From: an uncultured Gammaproteobacteria bacterium
GTDB lineage: Bacteria > Pseudomonadota > Gammaproteobacteria > HK1
Assembly (NCBI GenBank): GCA_958295465.1
Contig: OY282353.1
Location: 4,827,001 to 4,891,000, forward strand
Length of the DNA: 64,000 bases
Direction of reading: 5' to 3'
Under the pieces are notes generated by a model that was not told the DNA's origin, made no database searches, and was given only the letters and a program-made list of their open reading frames with translations. Shown one piece after another: positions 18,824 through 27,689 of the stretch. The first letter of the stretch is position 1. Each line of letters begins with the position of its first letter. A program made the position numbers and the translations under genes.

Positions 18824-20194
18824 ATGTCCGAGCTGCGCCAGTCCGCCCCCGCAGACCCCTTCGCCCGCGACGTCTACACCGTCTCGCGACTCAACCTCGA
18901 CGCCCGCGCGCTCCTCGAAGAAGCATTCTCGACGGTGTGGATCGAGGGCGAGATCTCCAATCTCGCACGCCCTCGCTCGGGGCACGTCTACTTCTCGCTC
19001 AAGGACGAGCACTGCCAGGTGCGATGCGCGATGTTCCGCATGTACAACCGCTCCCTGGCGTTCGAGCCGGAGAACGGGCTGCACGTGCTCGCCAGCGCGA
19101 AGGTCGGCCTCTACCCCGAGCGTGGCGAGTTCCAGCTCATCGTGCAGTACATGGAGGTAGCCGGGGAAGGAGCACTCCGGCGCGCGTTCGATGCGTTGAA
19201 GAGCCGGCTGGGCGCGGAGGGCCTGTTCGATGCGGAGCATAAACGCCCACTCCCCACCCTGCCGCGGTGCGTCGGGATCATCACCTCCCCGACCGGTGCG
19301 GCGGTGCGCGACATCCTGAGCGTGCTCGGCCGGCGCTTCCCCGCCGTGCCGGTCATGCTCTATCCCGTGGCGGTCCAGGGCGCCGGGGCGGCGGAGGAGA
19401 TCGCACGCATGATCGACCGCGCCTGCGAGCGCGCCGAATGCGACGTGCTGATCCTCGCCCGCGGCGGTGGATCGCTCGAAGACCTCTGGGCGTTCAACGA
19501 GGAAGTGGTGGCGCGGGCGATCCACCGGGCGTCGATCCCCATCGTCACCGGGGTCGGGCACGAGGTCGACTTCACCATCGCGGACCTCGCCGCGGATCTG
19601 CGGGCGCCGACCCCCTCGGCGGCGGCGGAATCCGTGGTGCCCGATGCGGGAGAGTGGGCGGCGCGCTACCGCGCGCTGGAAGCTCGCCTCGTCGGCACGG
19701 CGCGGCGCGGGCTGGCGGCGCGCGGCAACGGCGTCCGGATGCTGGCGAAGCGGCTCGTGCATCCACGGCGGCGGCTGTTCGACCACTCGCAACGGCTCGA
19801 CGCGATGACGATGCGTCTGTCACGAGCCGCCGCCGCGGCGGTACGCGAACGCCGGGCGCGCCTCTCCATCCTCGCCGCCCGGCTCACGCGCCATGCGCCG
19901 GATCGGGTCGCCCAGGCCCATCGCGGGTATTGTGACGCGCTCGAACGCCGGCTCCGGCTCGCGACGCGCGCGGCGCTCGCCGCGCGCCGGACCCGAGTGA
20001 ATTCGCTCGAACGCGCCCTCGGGGCGTTCGGACCCCAAGCGACGCTGGAACGCGGATACTCGATCCTTCTGTGCGCCGACGGCCGCACCGTGGTCCGCGA
20101 CGCACGCGAGGTCCGAACCGGCGAGCGCCTGCGCGCCCGGCTCGCGCACGGGGCGCTCGATCTCGACGTTGTCGATGCCGGACCGGAGGGGTGA
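18824..20194 (+). CDS. xseA: Exodeoxyribonuclease VII large subunit
   Basis: A 456-residue nuclease subunit that, with XseB, degrades single-stranded DNA to acid-insoluble then soluble oligonucleotides. The N-terminal OB-fold starts YTVSRLNLDARALLEEAF and contains RSGHVYFSLKDEHCQVRC. The catalytic core has GVITSPTGAAVRDIL-like sequence (here VGIITSPTGAAVRDILSVL), ILARGGGSLEDLWAFNEE and TGVGHEVDFTIADLAADLRA. The Arg-rich helical C-terminus is typical. I chose the ATG at 18824 by homology; the open frame begins earlier. xseB is not in the window. Confidence 0.96.
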   Translation: MSELRQSAPADPFARDVYTVSRLNLDARALLEEAFSTVWIEGEISNLARPRSGHVYFSLKDEHCQVRCAMFRMYNRSLAFEPENGLHVLASAKVGLYPERGEFQLIVQYMEVAGEGALRRAFDALKSRLGAEGLFDAEHKRPLPTLPRCVGIITSPTGAAVRDILSVLGRRFPAVPVMLYPVAVQGAGAAEEIARMIDRACERAECDVLILARGGGSLEDLWAFNEEVVARAIHRASIPIVTGVGHEVDFTIADLAADLRAPTPSAAAESVVPDAGEWAARYRALEARLVGTARRGLAARGNGVRMLAKRLVHPRRRLFDHSQRLDAMTMRLSRAAAAAVRERRARLSILAARLTRHAPDRVAQAHRGYCDALERRLRLATRAALAARRTRVNSLERALGAFGPQATLERGYSILLCADGRTVVRDAREVRTGERLRARLAHGALDLDVVDAGPEG

Positions 20195-20451
20195 ACCCGG
20201 GCACGGAGTCCGCAAGCGCCGGGCTCGATCCGATACGGCAACGCACGCTCTTCGGCCCGACCCTGCTCGATGCCGAACCCACGGATTTCCTCGAACCACT
20301 GCCGGATCCACTCCTGCACCCGTTCCGCCGGCATCGTGGATCCATCCATCGTCCTCTTTCGACGACCCGGGACGGACGAAGGTCCGGATCGAAGCAGAAA
20401 CAAGCCGTGCAGGAGGACATTCGAAGCGGCGCACCGCCTCCCCGCTTCCTC

Positions 20452-23400
20452 CTACCGCCCTGCCGCCACCCCCATCTGGTGCCCCACCAACCGGCTGTAC
20501 AGGCCCCCGCGCGCCACAAGCTCGTCGTGGCTCCCGCTCTCCCCGGTGCGTCCTTCGTCGAGCACCACGATGCGGTCGGCGTTGCGCACCGTGGACAACC
20601 GATGGGCGATCACGATGGTGGTGCGCTCGCTCATCAACGCCTCCAGCGCATGGCGCACCGCCTGCTCGTTCACCGCGTCCAGATGCGAGGTCGCCTCGTC
20701 GAGGATGAGCACCGGCGCGTCCTTCAGGAACGCGCGGGCGATCGCGACGCGCTGGCGCTGCCCGCCCGAGAGCCGTACCCCACGCTCGCCGACCCGGGTC
20801 TCCAGGCCGTCGGGGAGCGCCTCGACGAACGCGGCCAGCGAGGCGCGGCGCACCGCGGCATCGAGCTCCGCCCCGGTCGCCTCCGGCTTCGCGAGCAGGA
20901 TGTTGGAGCGCAACGTCTCGTTGAACAGGTAGGTGTCCTGCGTCACCAGCGCGACCCGCTCGCGCAGGTCGTCGAGCCGGTACTCCCGCAGATCGCGCCC
21001 GTCGAAGCGGATGCCCCCCGAGTCCGGGTCCCAGAAGCGCATCAGCAGGTGCGCGGCGGTGGTCTTGCCCGCCCCCGACGGTCCGACCAGCGCCATCGTC
21101 CGGCCCGCCGGCACGGTGAAGGTAGCCCCGTCGAGCGCGAGCCGGCGGTTCGCGAAATACGAGAACGTGACGTCCCGAACCTCGATCTCGATGCCTGCCG
21201 GGCGTGGAGAAACGTCGCCCCGCGGGCCGGGGAGCGGCGCCTGACCATGTTCGACGTCCCTCGGAGGTGCAGGAACGTCCCCGCATGGAACAAGCGGCGT
21301 CGTGCCTTCGTGCCCGGCATCTTCCCGGTACGGCGGAACGGCGCCCTGCGAGCCGGGCGTCGCCGCGTCGCAGGGCTCGACGTCCCCCGGGCGGGGCGAT
21401 ACGTCCACCCCGGGACCGTCCCGGACCGCCTCCGCCTCGTTGTGCACCGCGTAGAGCCGGCGCGTGGCGCCCAGGGTGTCGGCGAGCTGCCGGCCGATGT
21501 GCGCGATCTCCGACACCGGCAGGAACGCCGACATCGCGAGCAGGGTGAGCATCGGCAGGATCGCCGCGTCCAAGTCCCCGCTCCCGGTCAGGCGCGCGCC
21601 GGTCACCACCACCACCAGCCCCCCGAGGCCGGTCGCCGCCTCCAGGATCGCGGTCTGCTTCGTCAGATCGGAGAAGAAGGGCAGCCGCAGCGCGGTATGG
21701 CGCTCGATGCGGGCCACGAACTCCGCGGCGCGGGCCCCGGCGCGCTGGAAGGCGATGATCTCCGCGAGCCCCTGGATGCTGTCCACGGTGTGCGCGTTCA
21801 TGTCCCCGAGCGCTTCGCGGGCCCGCGAGCCCAGCGCGTCGATACGGTGCCGCGCCAGGAAGGGGCTCAGCGCCACCACCGCGAGGAAGGGGAGCAGGGC
21901 CAGCGCCATCGGCCACCCGAACCACCCGAGGGTCCCGACGACCACGCCCGGAACGAGCACCGCGACGAAGAAGGGCGCGACGGTATGCGCGAAGAAGTAC
22001 TCCACGAGCTCGACGTCGTTCGTCGCCATCGCCACCAGATCGCCGGTGCGCCGGCGCACGAGATAAGCCGGCGCGAGCCGGTCGAGCTTCTCGTAGAGCG
22101 CGATGCGCATCTCCGCGAGCATGCGGAACGCCATGTCGTGCGCGAACCATGACTCCAGCCAGTGCAGCACCCCCGCCAGCGGCGCGATGATCGACAGGGT
22201 GATCAGATGTTGCGTGTAGGGCTCCCCGTGCTTGACCGCGGCCACCGCGAGCGCGCCGACCACCCCGACCCCGATCAGCGCGACGACCCGCACCACCCCG
22301 AACACCATGACGAGCGAGAGCTTCGCCCTCCACGGGACGACGTGGCGCAGGAGCTCGCGGAATGCGCCGGTCCAGCCCAGGCCCTGCGCGCGGAGGATGG
22401 CGTCGGTGGGCTCGTACTGTGCGGCGGCATCGTCCGCGTGCAAGTCTTCGAGCGGGATCCCGCGGCGCTTCACCCCGCTGTCCGCGGGTAGCTCGCCGAT
22501 TCGGGCGCCGGATCCGGACCGCGGGCCTGCCTCGCTCCGGCCCCCCTCCACGCTTCGAGCGCCCGCCTCACCCCAAGCGCCTTCCCCGCTCGGGGCGCTC
22601 CTGCCGCTTCGAGCCCCCTCCCCGCCCTGGGGGCTCCTCTCGCTCGGGAACTCCCCCCTGCTCCGAGTTCCTTCCCCATCCCGGGCGCTCTCCCCACCCT
22701 GGACGCTCCTGTCGCCCTCGATTCCCCTCTCCGATATGAATCCCCCCTCACTCCGGCCGCCCTGGGCGCTCCTCTCGCTCGGGAATTCCCCCCCGCTCCG
22801 AGTTCCTTCCCCATCCCGGGCGCTCTCCCCACCCCGGACGCTCCTGTCGCCCTCGATTCCCCTCTCCGATACGGATTCCCCCTCACTCCGGCCGCCCTCC
22901 CCGCCCTGGCCGCCCGCCTCCTCCGCCTGCGCGCCCATCAGCCGGAAATAGGCGCCGCCCGCGCGCATCAGCGAGGCGTGGTCGCCGGTCTCGACGATCG
23001 CCCCGTGGTCGAGCACGAGGATGCGATCCGCTCCGATCACGCTCGACAGCCGGTGCGCGAAGATGAGGGTGGTGCGGCCCTGCATCAGCCGGTCCAGCGC
23101 CTGCTGGATTACCGCCTCGTTCTCCGCATCCACCGCGGACAGCGCCTCGTCGAGGATCAGGATCGGCGCGTCACGCAGCAGCGCGCGGGCGATCGCGATG
23201 CGCTGGCGCTGCCCGCCGGAGAGCTTGATGCCCCGCTCCCCGACCACCGTGGCGTAGCCCTGCGGCAGCCGCGAGATGAACTCGTGCGCGTTCGCGGCCC
23301 GCGCCGCCGCCTCGATCTCCCCGTCGCTCGCGTCGGGTTTGCCGAAGCGCAGGTTGTCCTCGACGCTGCCGTGGAAAAGGTAGGTGTCCTGGTTCACCAC

Positions 23401-24642
23401 CGCGACGCCGCGGTAGACGTCGTCCGGATGAAGCTCCCGCAGGTCGTGCCCGCCGACCCGCACCACGCCTTCGTCCGGATCGTAGAAGCGCAGCAGCAGC
23501 CGGACGATGGTGGACTTCCCCGCTCCGCTCTCCCCCACGAACCCGACCCGTTCCCCCGCGCCGACGCGGAACGAGAGCCCCCGGTGCGCGGCGCGCCGTC
23601 CGCCGGGGTAGGCGAAGGACACCGTCTCGAACTCCACCGTGGGTGCGAGCGGGCCGTCGAGCGCGAGCGGCGCCGAGGGGGGCTCGACCTTCGCCCGCGC
23701 GTCCAGCACCGAGAAGATGCCGTCCGCCGCCGCGCGTATCATCATCCCGTTGTGCAGCAACGCACGCAGATCGCGCTGCGGGCGGAACACCTCGATACCC
23801 ATCATCAGGACGACGAGCAGCACGTCCAGGCTCATCTGGCCCTGGGTCACCCGCCACGCTCCGTACCCGAGCACCGCGGCGCTCCCCACCGCGATGCCGG
23901 TGTCGGTGATGCCACGGGTCAGCGCGTTGGTGGCGAGCACCCACATCGTGCTCCGGAACACTTCGTGCGCCCGATCCGCGAGCCGCCGCCCGCGCGCCGT
24001 GCTCTGGCCGAAGGCCTTGAGGGTGGCGAGGCCCTGCACCGCGTCGAGGAACTCCGCGGCGAAGCTCCGGTACGCCACGGACCGGCGCATGCTGCTCCGG
24101 GCGTCCCAGCGATGGAACAGCGACGGGGCGAGCAGGGTGAACATCGCGAAGCCGAACAGCAGGGCGGAGACCGGGAAGTCCAGGAACGCGAGCAGCACCA
24201 GGACGACGACGGGGGTGGCCGCGGCGGTGAAGAGCTGCGGCAGGTATTCGCCGAAGTACGTCTCGAGTTGCTCGACCCCGTCCACCATCGAGAGCAGCAC
24301 GTCGCCGGTGCGCTCCAGCCCGAAGTGGGCGGGACCGAGCGCGACCACCTTCGCGTAGAGCCGCTTGCGCAGCACGAGCTGCACCCGCGCCGCGGTGCGG
24401 TGGGCGATCATGGCGCGGGCGTGCTCGATGAATCCGCGCAGCACCATCACCACCGCCACGAGCACGAAGGGCAGGACCAGATCGGAGAAGGCATCCCCCG
24501 CGAACACCCGCGCGAGCAGCCAGCCGAGCAGCGCGAGCCGCCCGATCCCGACCAGGGACGAAAGCACCCCCATCGCCGCGGTGGCGGCGATCCGCAGGCG
24601 CACCCCGCGCGTGAACGGCCAGAGCTTGGTGTCGAAGAACAT
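20452..24642 (-). CDS. Fused two-module ABC exporter, CydDC-like
   Basis: A 1396-residue single chain with the order membrane domain 1 (about 1-330), ATPase 1 (about 335-590), linker (about 595-745), membrane domain 2 (about 755-1050), linker (about 1070-1140), ATPase 2 (about 1145-1390). ATPase 1 has GESGAGKST and LSGGQRQRIAIARALL; ATPase 2 has GPSGAGKTT and LSGGQRQRVAIARAFL. Both sites look competent. Domain 1 (GEYLPQLFTAAATPVVVL) recalls CydD, so thiol export for cytochrome bd assembly is one idea, but no cydAB is nearby and a lipid or drug exporter is equally possible. Halves are usually separate genes. The linkers are low-complexity and repetitive. I chose the ATG at 24642 because conservation starts there. 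Confidence 0.88.
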   Translation of the reverse strand: MFFDTKLWPFTRGVRLRIAATAAMGVLSSLVGIGRLALLGWLLARVFAGDAFSDLVLPFVLVAVVMVLRGFIEHARAMIAHRTAARVQLVLRKRLYAKVVALGPAHFGLERTGDVLLSMVDGVEQLETYFGEYLPQLFTAAATPVVVLVLLAFLDFPVSALLFGFAMFTLLAPSLFHRWDARSSMRRSVAYRSFAAEFLDAVQGLATLKAFGQSTARGRRLADRAHEVFRSTMWVLATNALTRGITDTGIAVGSAAVLGYGAWRVTQGQMSLDVLLVVLMMGIEVFRPQRDLRALLHNGMMIRAAADGIFSVLDARAKVEPPSAPLALDGPLAPTVEFETVSFAYPGGRRAAHRGLSFRVGAGERVGFVGESGAGKSTIVRLLLRFYDPDEGVVRVGGHDLRELHPDDVYRGVAVVNQDTYLFHGSVEDNLRFGKPDASDGEIEAAARAANAHEFISRLPQGYATVVGERGIKLSGGQRQRIAIARALLRDAPILILDEALSAVDAENEAVIQQALDRLMQGRTTLIFAHRLSSVIGADRILVLDHGAIVETGDHASLMRAGGAYFRLMGAQAEEAGGQGGEGGRSEGESVSERGIEGDRSVRGGESARDGEGTRSGGEFPSERSAQGGRSEGGFISERGIEGDRSVQGGESARDGEGTRSRGEFPSERSPQGGEGARSGRSAPSGEGAWGEAGARSVEGGRSEAGPRSGSGARIGELPADSGVKRRGIPLEDLHADDAAAQYEPTDAILRAQGLGWTGAFRELLRHVVPWRAKLSLVMVFGVVRVVALIGVGVVGALAVAAVKHGEPYTQHLITLSIIAPLAGVLHWLESWFAHDMAFRMLAEMRIALYEKLDRLAPAYLVRRRTGDLVAMATNDVELVEYFFAHTVAPFFVAVLVPGVVVGTLGWFGWPMALALLPFLAVVALSPFLARHRIDALGSRAREALGDMNAHTVDSIQGLAEIIAFQRAGARAAEFVARIERHTALRLPFFSDLTKQTAILEAATGLGGLVVVVTGARLTGSGDLDAAILPMLTLLAMSAFLPVSEIAHIGRQLADTLGATRRLYAVHNEAEAVRDGPGVDVSPRPGDVEPCDAATPGSQGAVPPYREDAGHEGTTPLVPCGDVPAPPRDVEHGQAPLPGPRGDVSPRPAGIEIEVRDVTFSYFANRRLALDGATFTVPAGRTMALVGPSGAGKTTAAHLLMRFWDPDSGGIRFDGRDLREYRLDDLRERVALVTQDTYLFNETLRSNILLAKPEATGAELDAAVRRASLAAFVEALPDGLETRVGERGVRLSGGQRQRVAIARAFLKDAPVLILDEATSHLDAVNEQAVRHALEALMSERTTIVIAHRLSTVRNADRIVVLDEGRTGESGSHDELVARGGLYSRLVGHQMGVAAGR
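22626..22900. repeat. Two 135-bp tandem repeats coding the ABC exporter linker
   Basis: The block 'GTCGCCCTCGATTCCCCTCT' occurs at 22711 and 22846, exactly 135 bp (45 codons) apart, and surrounding bases are nearly identical. The encoded linker shows ERGIEGDRSV and GGESARDGEGTRS twice, all charged and Gly-rich. Divergence is small, so the duplication is recent. Being a multiple of three, it keeps the two ABC halves in frame. Confidence 0.9.
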
Positions 24643-24750
24643 GGAACGGTGCTCGCCAGGAGAAGGGCCGGTCAGGCGCAGTAGTCGTTCATGCCGGCGC
24701 GGTCGAGCTGGCGCAGCAGCGCCGGCCACTCCTTGCCGGCCTCGATGCGG

Positions 24751-25152
24751 TCAGCCGAAGACCAGCACCGGCTCTCCCAGGACCTCGAGGCACGGCGCCA
24801 CCCCGAGGCCGGGAGCGGCCGGCGCCGCCATGCGCCCGCGTACCCGCCGCGGGGCGCCGTCCGCGATGCTCACGGTCACGTAGCTGTTGAAGTCGGTGGC
24901 GGTGAACAGGAATTCGGGCGGCGTGCTGTGCGCGAGATGGGCGATCGCCGCGGTGACCACGTCGCCGCCCCGGGTGTCCTCCAGGGTCATGGCGATGCCG
25001 AGGGTGAGGCAGAGGCCGCTGCCCCCCGCGTCGGTCTCGATGCGCACCACGGTGCTGTCGAAGACCTCCACCGACTTGCCGCCGGACCACTTGTAGCTGC
25101 CTTCGTACAACGGAAGGTCGACCTGGAACACCGAAATTCGCGTGATCTTCAC
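24751..25152 (-). pseudogene. Internally deleted mandelate racemase/muconate lactonizing-type dehydratase
   Basis: An open frame of 133 residues from a GTG at 25152 with GGAGGG just upstream. Residues 1-45 (VKITRISVFQVDLPLYEGSY, ending ETDAGGSG) are the start of an enolase-superfamily dehydratase/epimerase such as cis-3-hydroxyproline dehydratase. From about residue 51 (AMTLEDTRGGDVVTAAIAHL) to the end (GLGVAPCLEVLGEPVLVFG) it is the family's C-terminus. The roughly 230 middle residues, including the metal-binding acids and catalytic lysines, are gone. The join is in frame, so a short stable peptide could still be made, but it cannot be a dehydratase. Confidence 0.8.
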
Positions 25153-25192
25153 CTGTCCCTCCATGGGACAATCCGATTGACGAGTCATGCAA

Positions 25193-25500
25193 CTACAGGG
25201 TAAACGGTTTGTCGTTCCGCCGCGCCATGAAGACGAACCTTCTCAGTCCGGGGCCGGCGGCGGGCCGGACGACCGTGGGGTCGAACAGAGCCGTCGAGCA
25301 GCGCTCGCGAACCGTCGCGCGCACGGGCGGAATCCGCCTTGCCACGGCCAGGGTGATGAGCACCGCGCAGATCGGGCGCGTGTAGAACAGGGTCAGGTCG
25401 TACCGGAAGAGCCGTGGACGCTCTTCACGAACGCCGATTCGCCGATATGGCCGAGAGTCACCCCGCGCACGAAGGCGAGGATGGAATCCGCGTCGTTCAA
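25193..25500 (-). pseudogene. C-terminal remnant of a TctA-like tripartite tricarboxylate transporter
   Basis: Minus-strand frame one reads ILAFVRGVTLGHIGESAFVK (ending near 25400), matching the 'LGfvLGplaEesfrqs' region of TctA. After a frame change near 25400 the next frame reads LFRYDLTLFYTRPICAVLIT, matching the TctA ending 'FFTRPIsavLL', and stops at 25193. So about the last 90 codons of a roughly 500-residue permease remain, broken by a frameshift. It directly precedes the deleted dehydratase, so both are relics of one hydroxy-acid or hydroxyproline uptake and catabolism locus. Confidence 0.6.
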
Positions 25501-25502
25501 CT

Positions 25503-25536
25503 CACGGCCGGGGAGCGCGAATGCTCCCCGGCCGTG
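25503..25536 (-). terminator. Hairpin downstream of the orphan binding-protein gene
   Basis: A perfect 14-bp stem, CACGGCCGGGGAGC (25503-25516) against its complement (25523-25536), with a 6-nt loop. It lies 50-85 bp beyond the stop codon of the binding-protein gene. There is no uridine run after it, so it is either a rho-assisted terminator or an mRNA-stabilising stem. Confidence 0.55.
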
Positions 25537-25588
25537 GCCGATCGGTCTTGCTTTCCGATCGGCGCCTCCCGATGTTTCTCGATACTTC

Positions 25589-26848
25589 TCAGTACTTCCT
25601 GCACTCCGGCACTTCGCGGCCGGGGGCGCCGATGGTCTTGAAGACCGCCGGATCGACACCCAGCGTCTGGCGTACGTTCGGGATGATCTTCACGAGCTGG
25701 TTGACGAGGTTGCCGTCGGCGTCCTCGACGACCTCGGTCACGAAGTTGGTCCCGACGGCCTGCCGGTTCTCGTCGAGCCTGATCATGCCGTTCGGCGCAT
25801 CCAGCTCCAGCGCGGCCAGTCCGGCCCGGAACTTCACGTGTCCGTCGCCCAGGTCGCCGCCGATGTCGTCGAGCACCGTGAACGCGGCGGTCGTTGCGTT
25901 GTAGTACCCGGTCGCGAGCAGCGAGGGCGAGGGGAAGCGCTTGTCCGGCGGGAAGGCGTCCTGGTACGCCTTCACGAACGCCTGCCACTTCGGATCGTCC
26001 CAGCTATCGGCCTGCGGCCCGGAGGCCGGGGTCCCGATCAGGGCCTTCTTGGCCGGCCCCTTCGACGAGAGCACGGTCTGATCGACCATGATCGTACCGC
26101 CGACGAGCGCCGCGTCGCCTCCGGCCTGGAGGTACTGGTTGAGGAAGTTCACCGCGTCGCCGCCGCCGAGTCCGAGGTAGATCGCATCCACGTCCTCGGG
26201 CAGCGCGGCAATGATGGACGCGAAGTCCTTGGTGCCGAGCGGGACCCAGTGGCGCTCGGTCACCTCTCCGCCGAGGCCGCAGAACTCGAGCACGAGCCCG
26301 AACACCTGGGTGTAGATGAACGAGTAGTCCTCGCCGATGGTGGCGATCGTCCGGTAGCCCTTCTCGTTGTAGATGTACTCGCCGATGCCGGACGACCACT
26401 GCGCGCCGTCCATGTTGAAGCGGAAGAAGTTCGGCGCCGGGTCGACGTAGGTCGTCTCCTGGGCGCCGGAGATGCCGTTGATGAACGTCACCTGCGGCTG
26501 CGTCTTGGCGTAGTCCTTGATCGCGATGCCCTCCGAGCCGGACAGCGGGCCGATGACGATGTCGACCTTGTCCTGCTCCACGACCTTGCGGGCGGCGCGG
26601 ATGGCGGAGTCGGGGCTCGCGTCGGTGGCCCCGATGACCACCTCGACCTCGCGCCCGCCGGCCATCCCGCCGAACTTCTTCAGCGCGACGTTGAACCCGC
26701 GCACCCCGTCTTCCCCGAGCACGGTATACGTGCCCTCCAGTGTCGCCAGGACACCGACCTTCAGCGGATCCGCGGCGAACGCGGCGCCCGCACCTCCCAG
26801 CGCGAACGCGAGTCCGAGTCCCGCCGCGCCAATCAGACGTTTGCTCAT
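25589..26848 (-). CDS. Branched-chain-type ABC transporter periplasmic binding protein (orphan)
   Basis: A 419-residue periplasmic binding protein of the LivK/amide-binding class. A signal peptide spans about residues 1-25 (LGLAFALGGAGAAFA, cleavage after AFA). The mature part opens DPLKVGVLATLEGTYTVLGE and continues with DIVIGPLSGSEGIAI. It has no permease or ATPase genes beside it; the only complete importer of this type in the window is at 44-48 kb. GGTTAACGTTGGTTACC just before the ribosome site is a near-palindrome and possible operator. An upstream amidase on the same strand suggests an amide or peptide-like ligand, by inference only. Confidence 0.88.
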   Translation of the reverse strand: MSKRLIGAAGLGLAFALGGAGAAFAADPLKVGVLATLEGTYTVLGEDGVRGFNVALKKFGGMAGGREVEVVIGATDASPDSAIRAARKVVEQDKVDIVIGPLSGSEGIAIKDYAKTQPQVTFINGISGAQETTYVDPAPNFFRFNMDGAQWSSGIGEYIYNEKGYRTIATIGEDYSFIYTQVFGLVLEFCGLGGEVTERHWVPLGTKDFASIIAALPEDVDAIYLGLGGGDAVNFLNQYLQAGGDAALVGGTIMVDQTVLSSKGPAKKALIGTPASGPQADSWDDPKWQAFVKAYQDAFPPDKRFPSPSLLATGYYNATTAAFTVLDDIGGDLGDGHVKFRAGLAALELDAPNGMIRLDENRQAVGTNFVTEVVEDADGNLVNQLVKIIPNVRQTLGVDPAVFKTIGAPGREVPECRKY

Positions 26849-27689
26849 TGTCTTCCTCTCCCTGGTTAACGTTGGTTACCCTCGCCGCAAGAACCGCCCG
26901 CCGCGAGAACCACCGGCGGGGCTTCAGCGCGACGACTTCGCTCGTGCGCTCAGGCTGTCACCGTCTCCTCGCCTGTATCCGGCGTTCGGCGAAGACGAGG
27001 GATACACGCTACCGGCGTTTCGAGCAAGGCCGTGCCGCCCCCCGGATCAATGCGGCGCCGCCCCGTCGCGCACGGCGCTCGCGTCATCGCCGAACCGCCT
27101 GCTATCACGCCGGACACCGACAGGGACCGGCGTGCGTGCTTCGACTCGTCGGCGACGACCGCAACGCCTGCCGCATCAGCCGATGTACCGCGGCGGCGTA
27201 TCGGCGAGTCTACCGCGACCTGAACTCGGTGCTCGACACCAAGGGGGCGGTATGCCACCTCAACTTCGGCGCCCATCCCCGCGCCTGGAGTATTCATCCA
27301 GGCGACAGACGCGGGCAACAGCGTCCGGGCGCATGGCTGCAGCGGAAGATTGAGTGTATTCGAACGGCGATGGAATCGTCACGGAACCGGGCGTGAGGCC
27401 GCCTCGATCCACCAACTCGACCGAGCTGCCGACGCAGCCAATCGACGAGTCTGTTTCTCGCTTCAACGAACATCGCAAGGTGGTTGAAGGGGTTCTATCG
27501 TCATCCGGAGGCCGGGCGACATGGCCCGAACGCCGGAATCGCGGGCCTGCCATCCCGAGGCGGCCGACTGAACGCCGGTCCGGCGAATCGGCTTTCATGT
27601 GCAAATTATCTGTTATCAAGCCATTCCTTCAGGGAAGACCGGCTCTCTCCGGAGGGACTGCCCGCCAATGGGCGCGGCCCGGGGGCCGA
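26849..27689. other. Long intergenic region between amidase and binding-protein genes
   Basis: About 840 bp without a gene I can support. Its right part (27350-27630) is lower in GC than the surroundings. A plus-strand frame near 27180-27320 reads YRRVYRDLNSVLDTKGAVCH and then GAHPRAWSIHP, which looks protein-like but has no start or recognised family. It may be debris of a lost gene. Confidence 0.4.

Noticed and set aside
20191..20349. Minus-strand small ORF starting MDGSTMPAERVQEWIRQWFE with a good ribosome site
   Set aside because: After about 50 residues it runs without a stop into the antisense of xseA; no family recognised. It could be a decayed gene.
25187..26869. 560-codon plus-strand open frame opposite the binding-protein gene
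   Set aside because: Antisense shadow; the minus strand has a signal peptide and family motifs.
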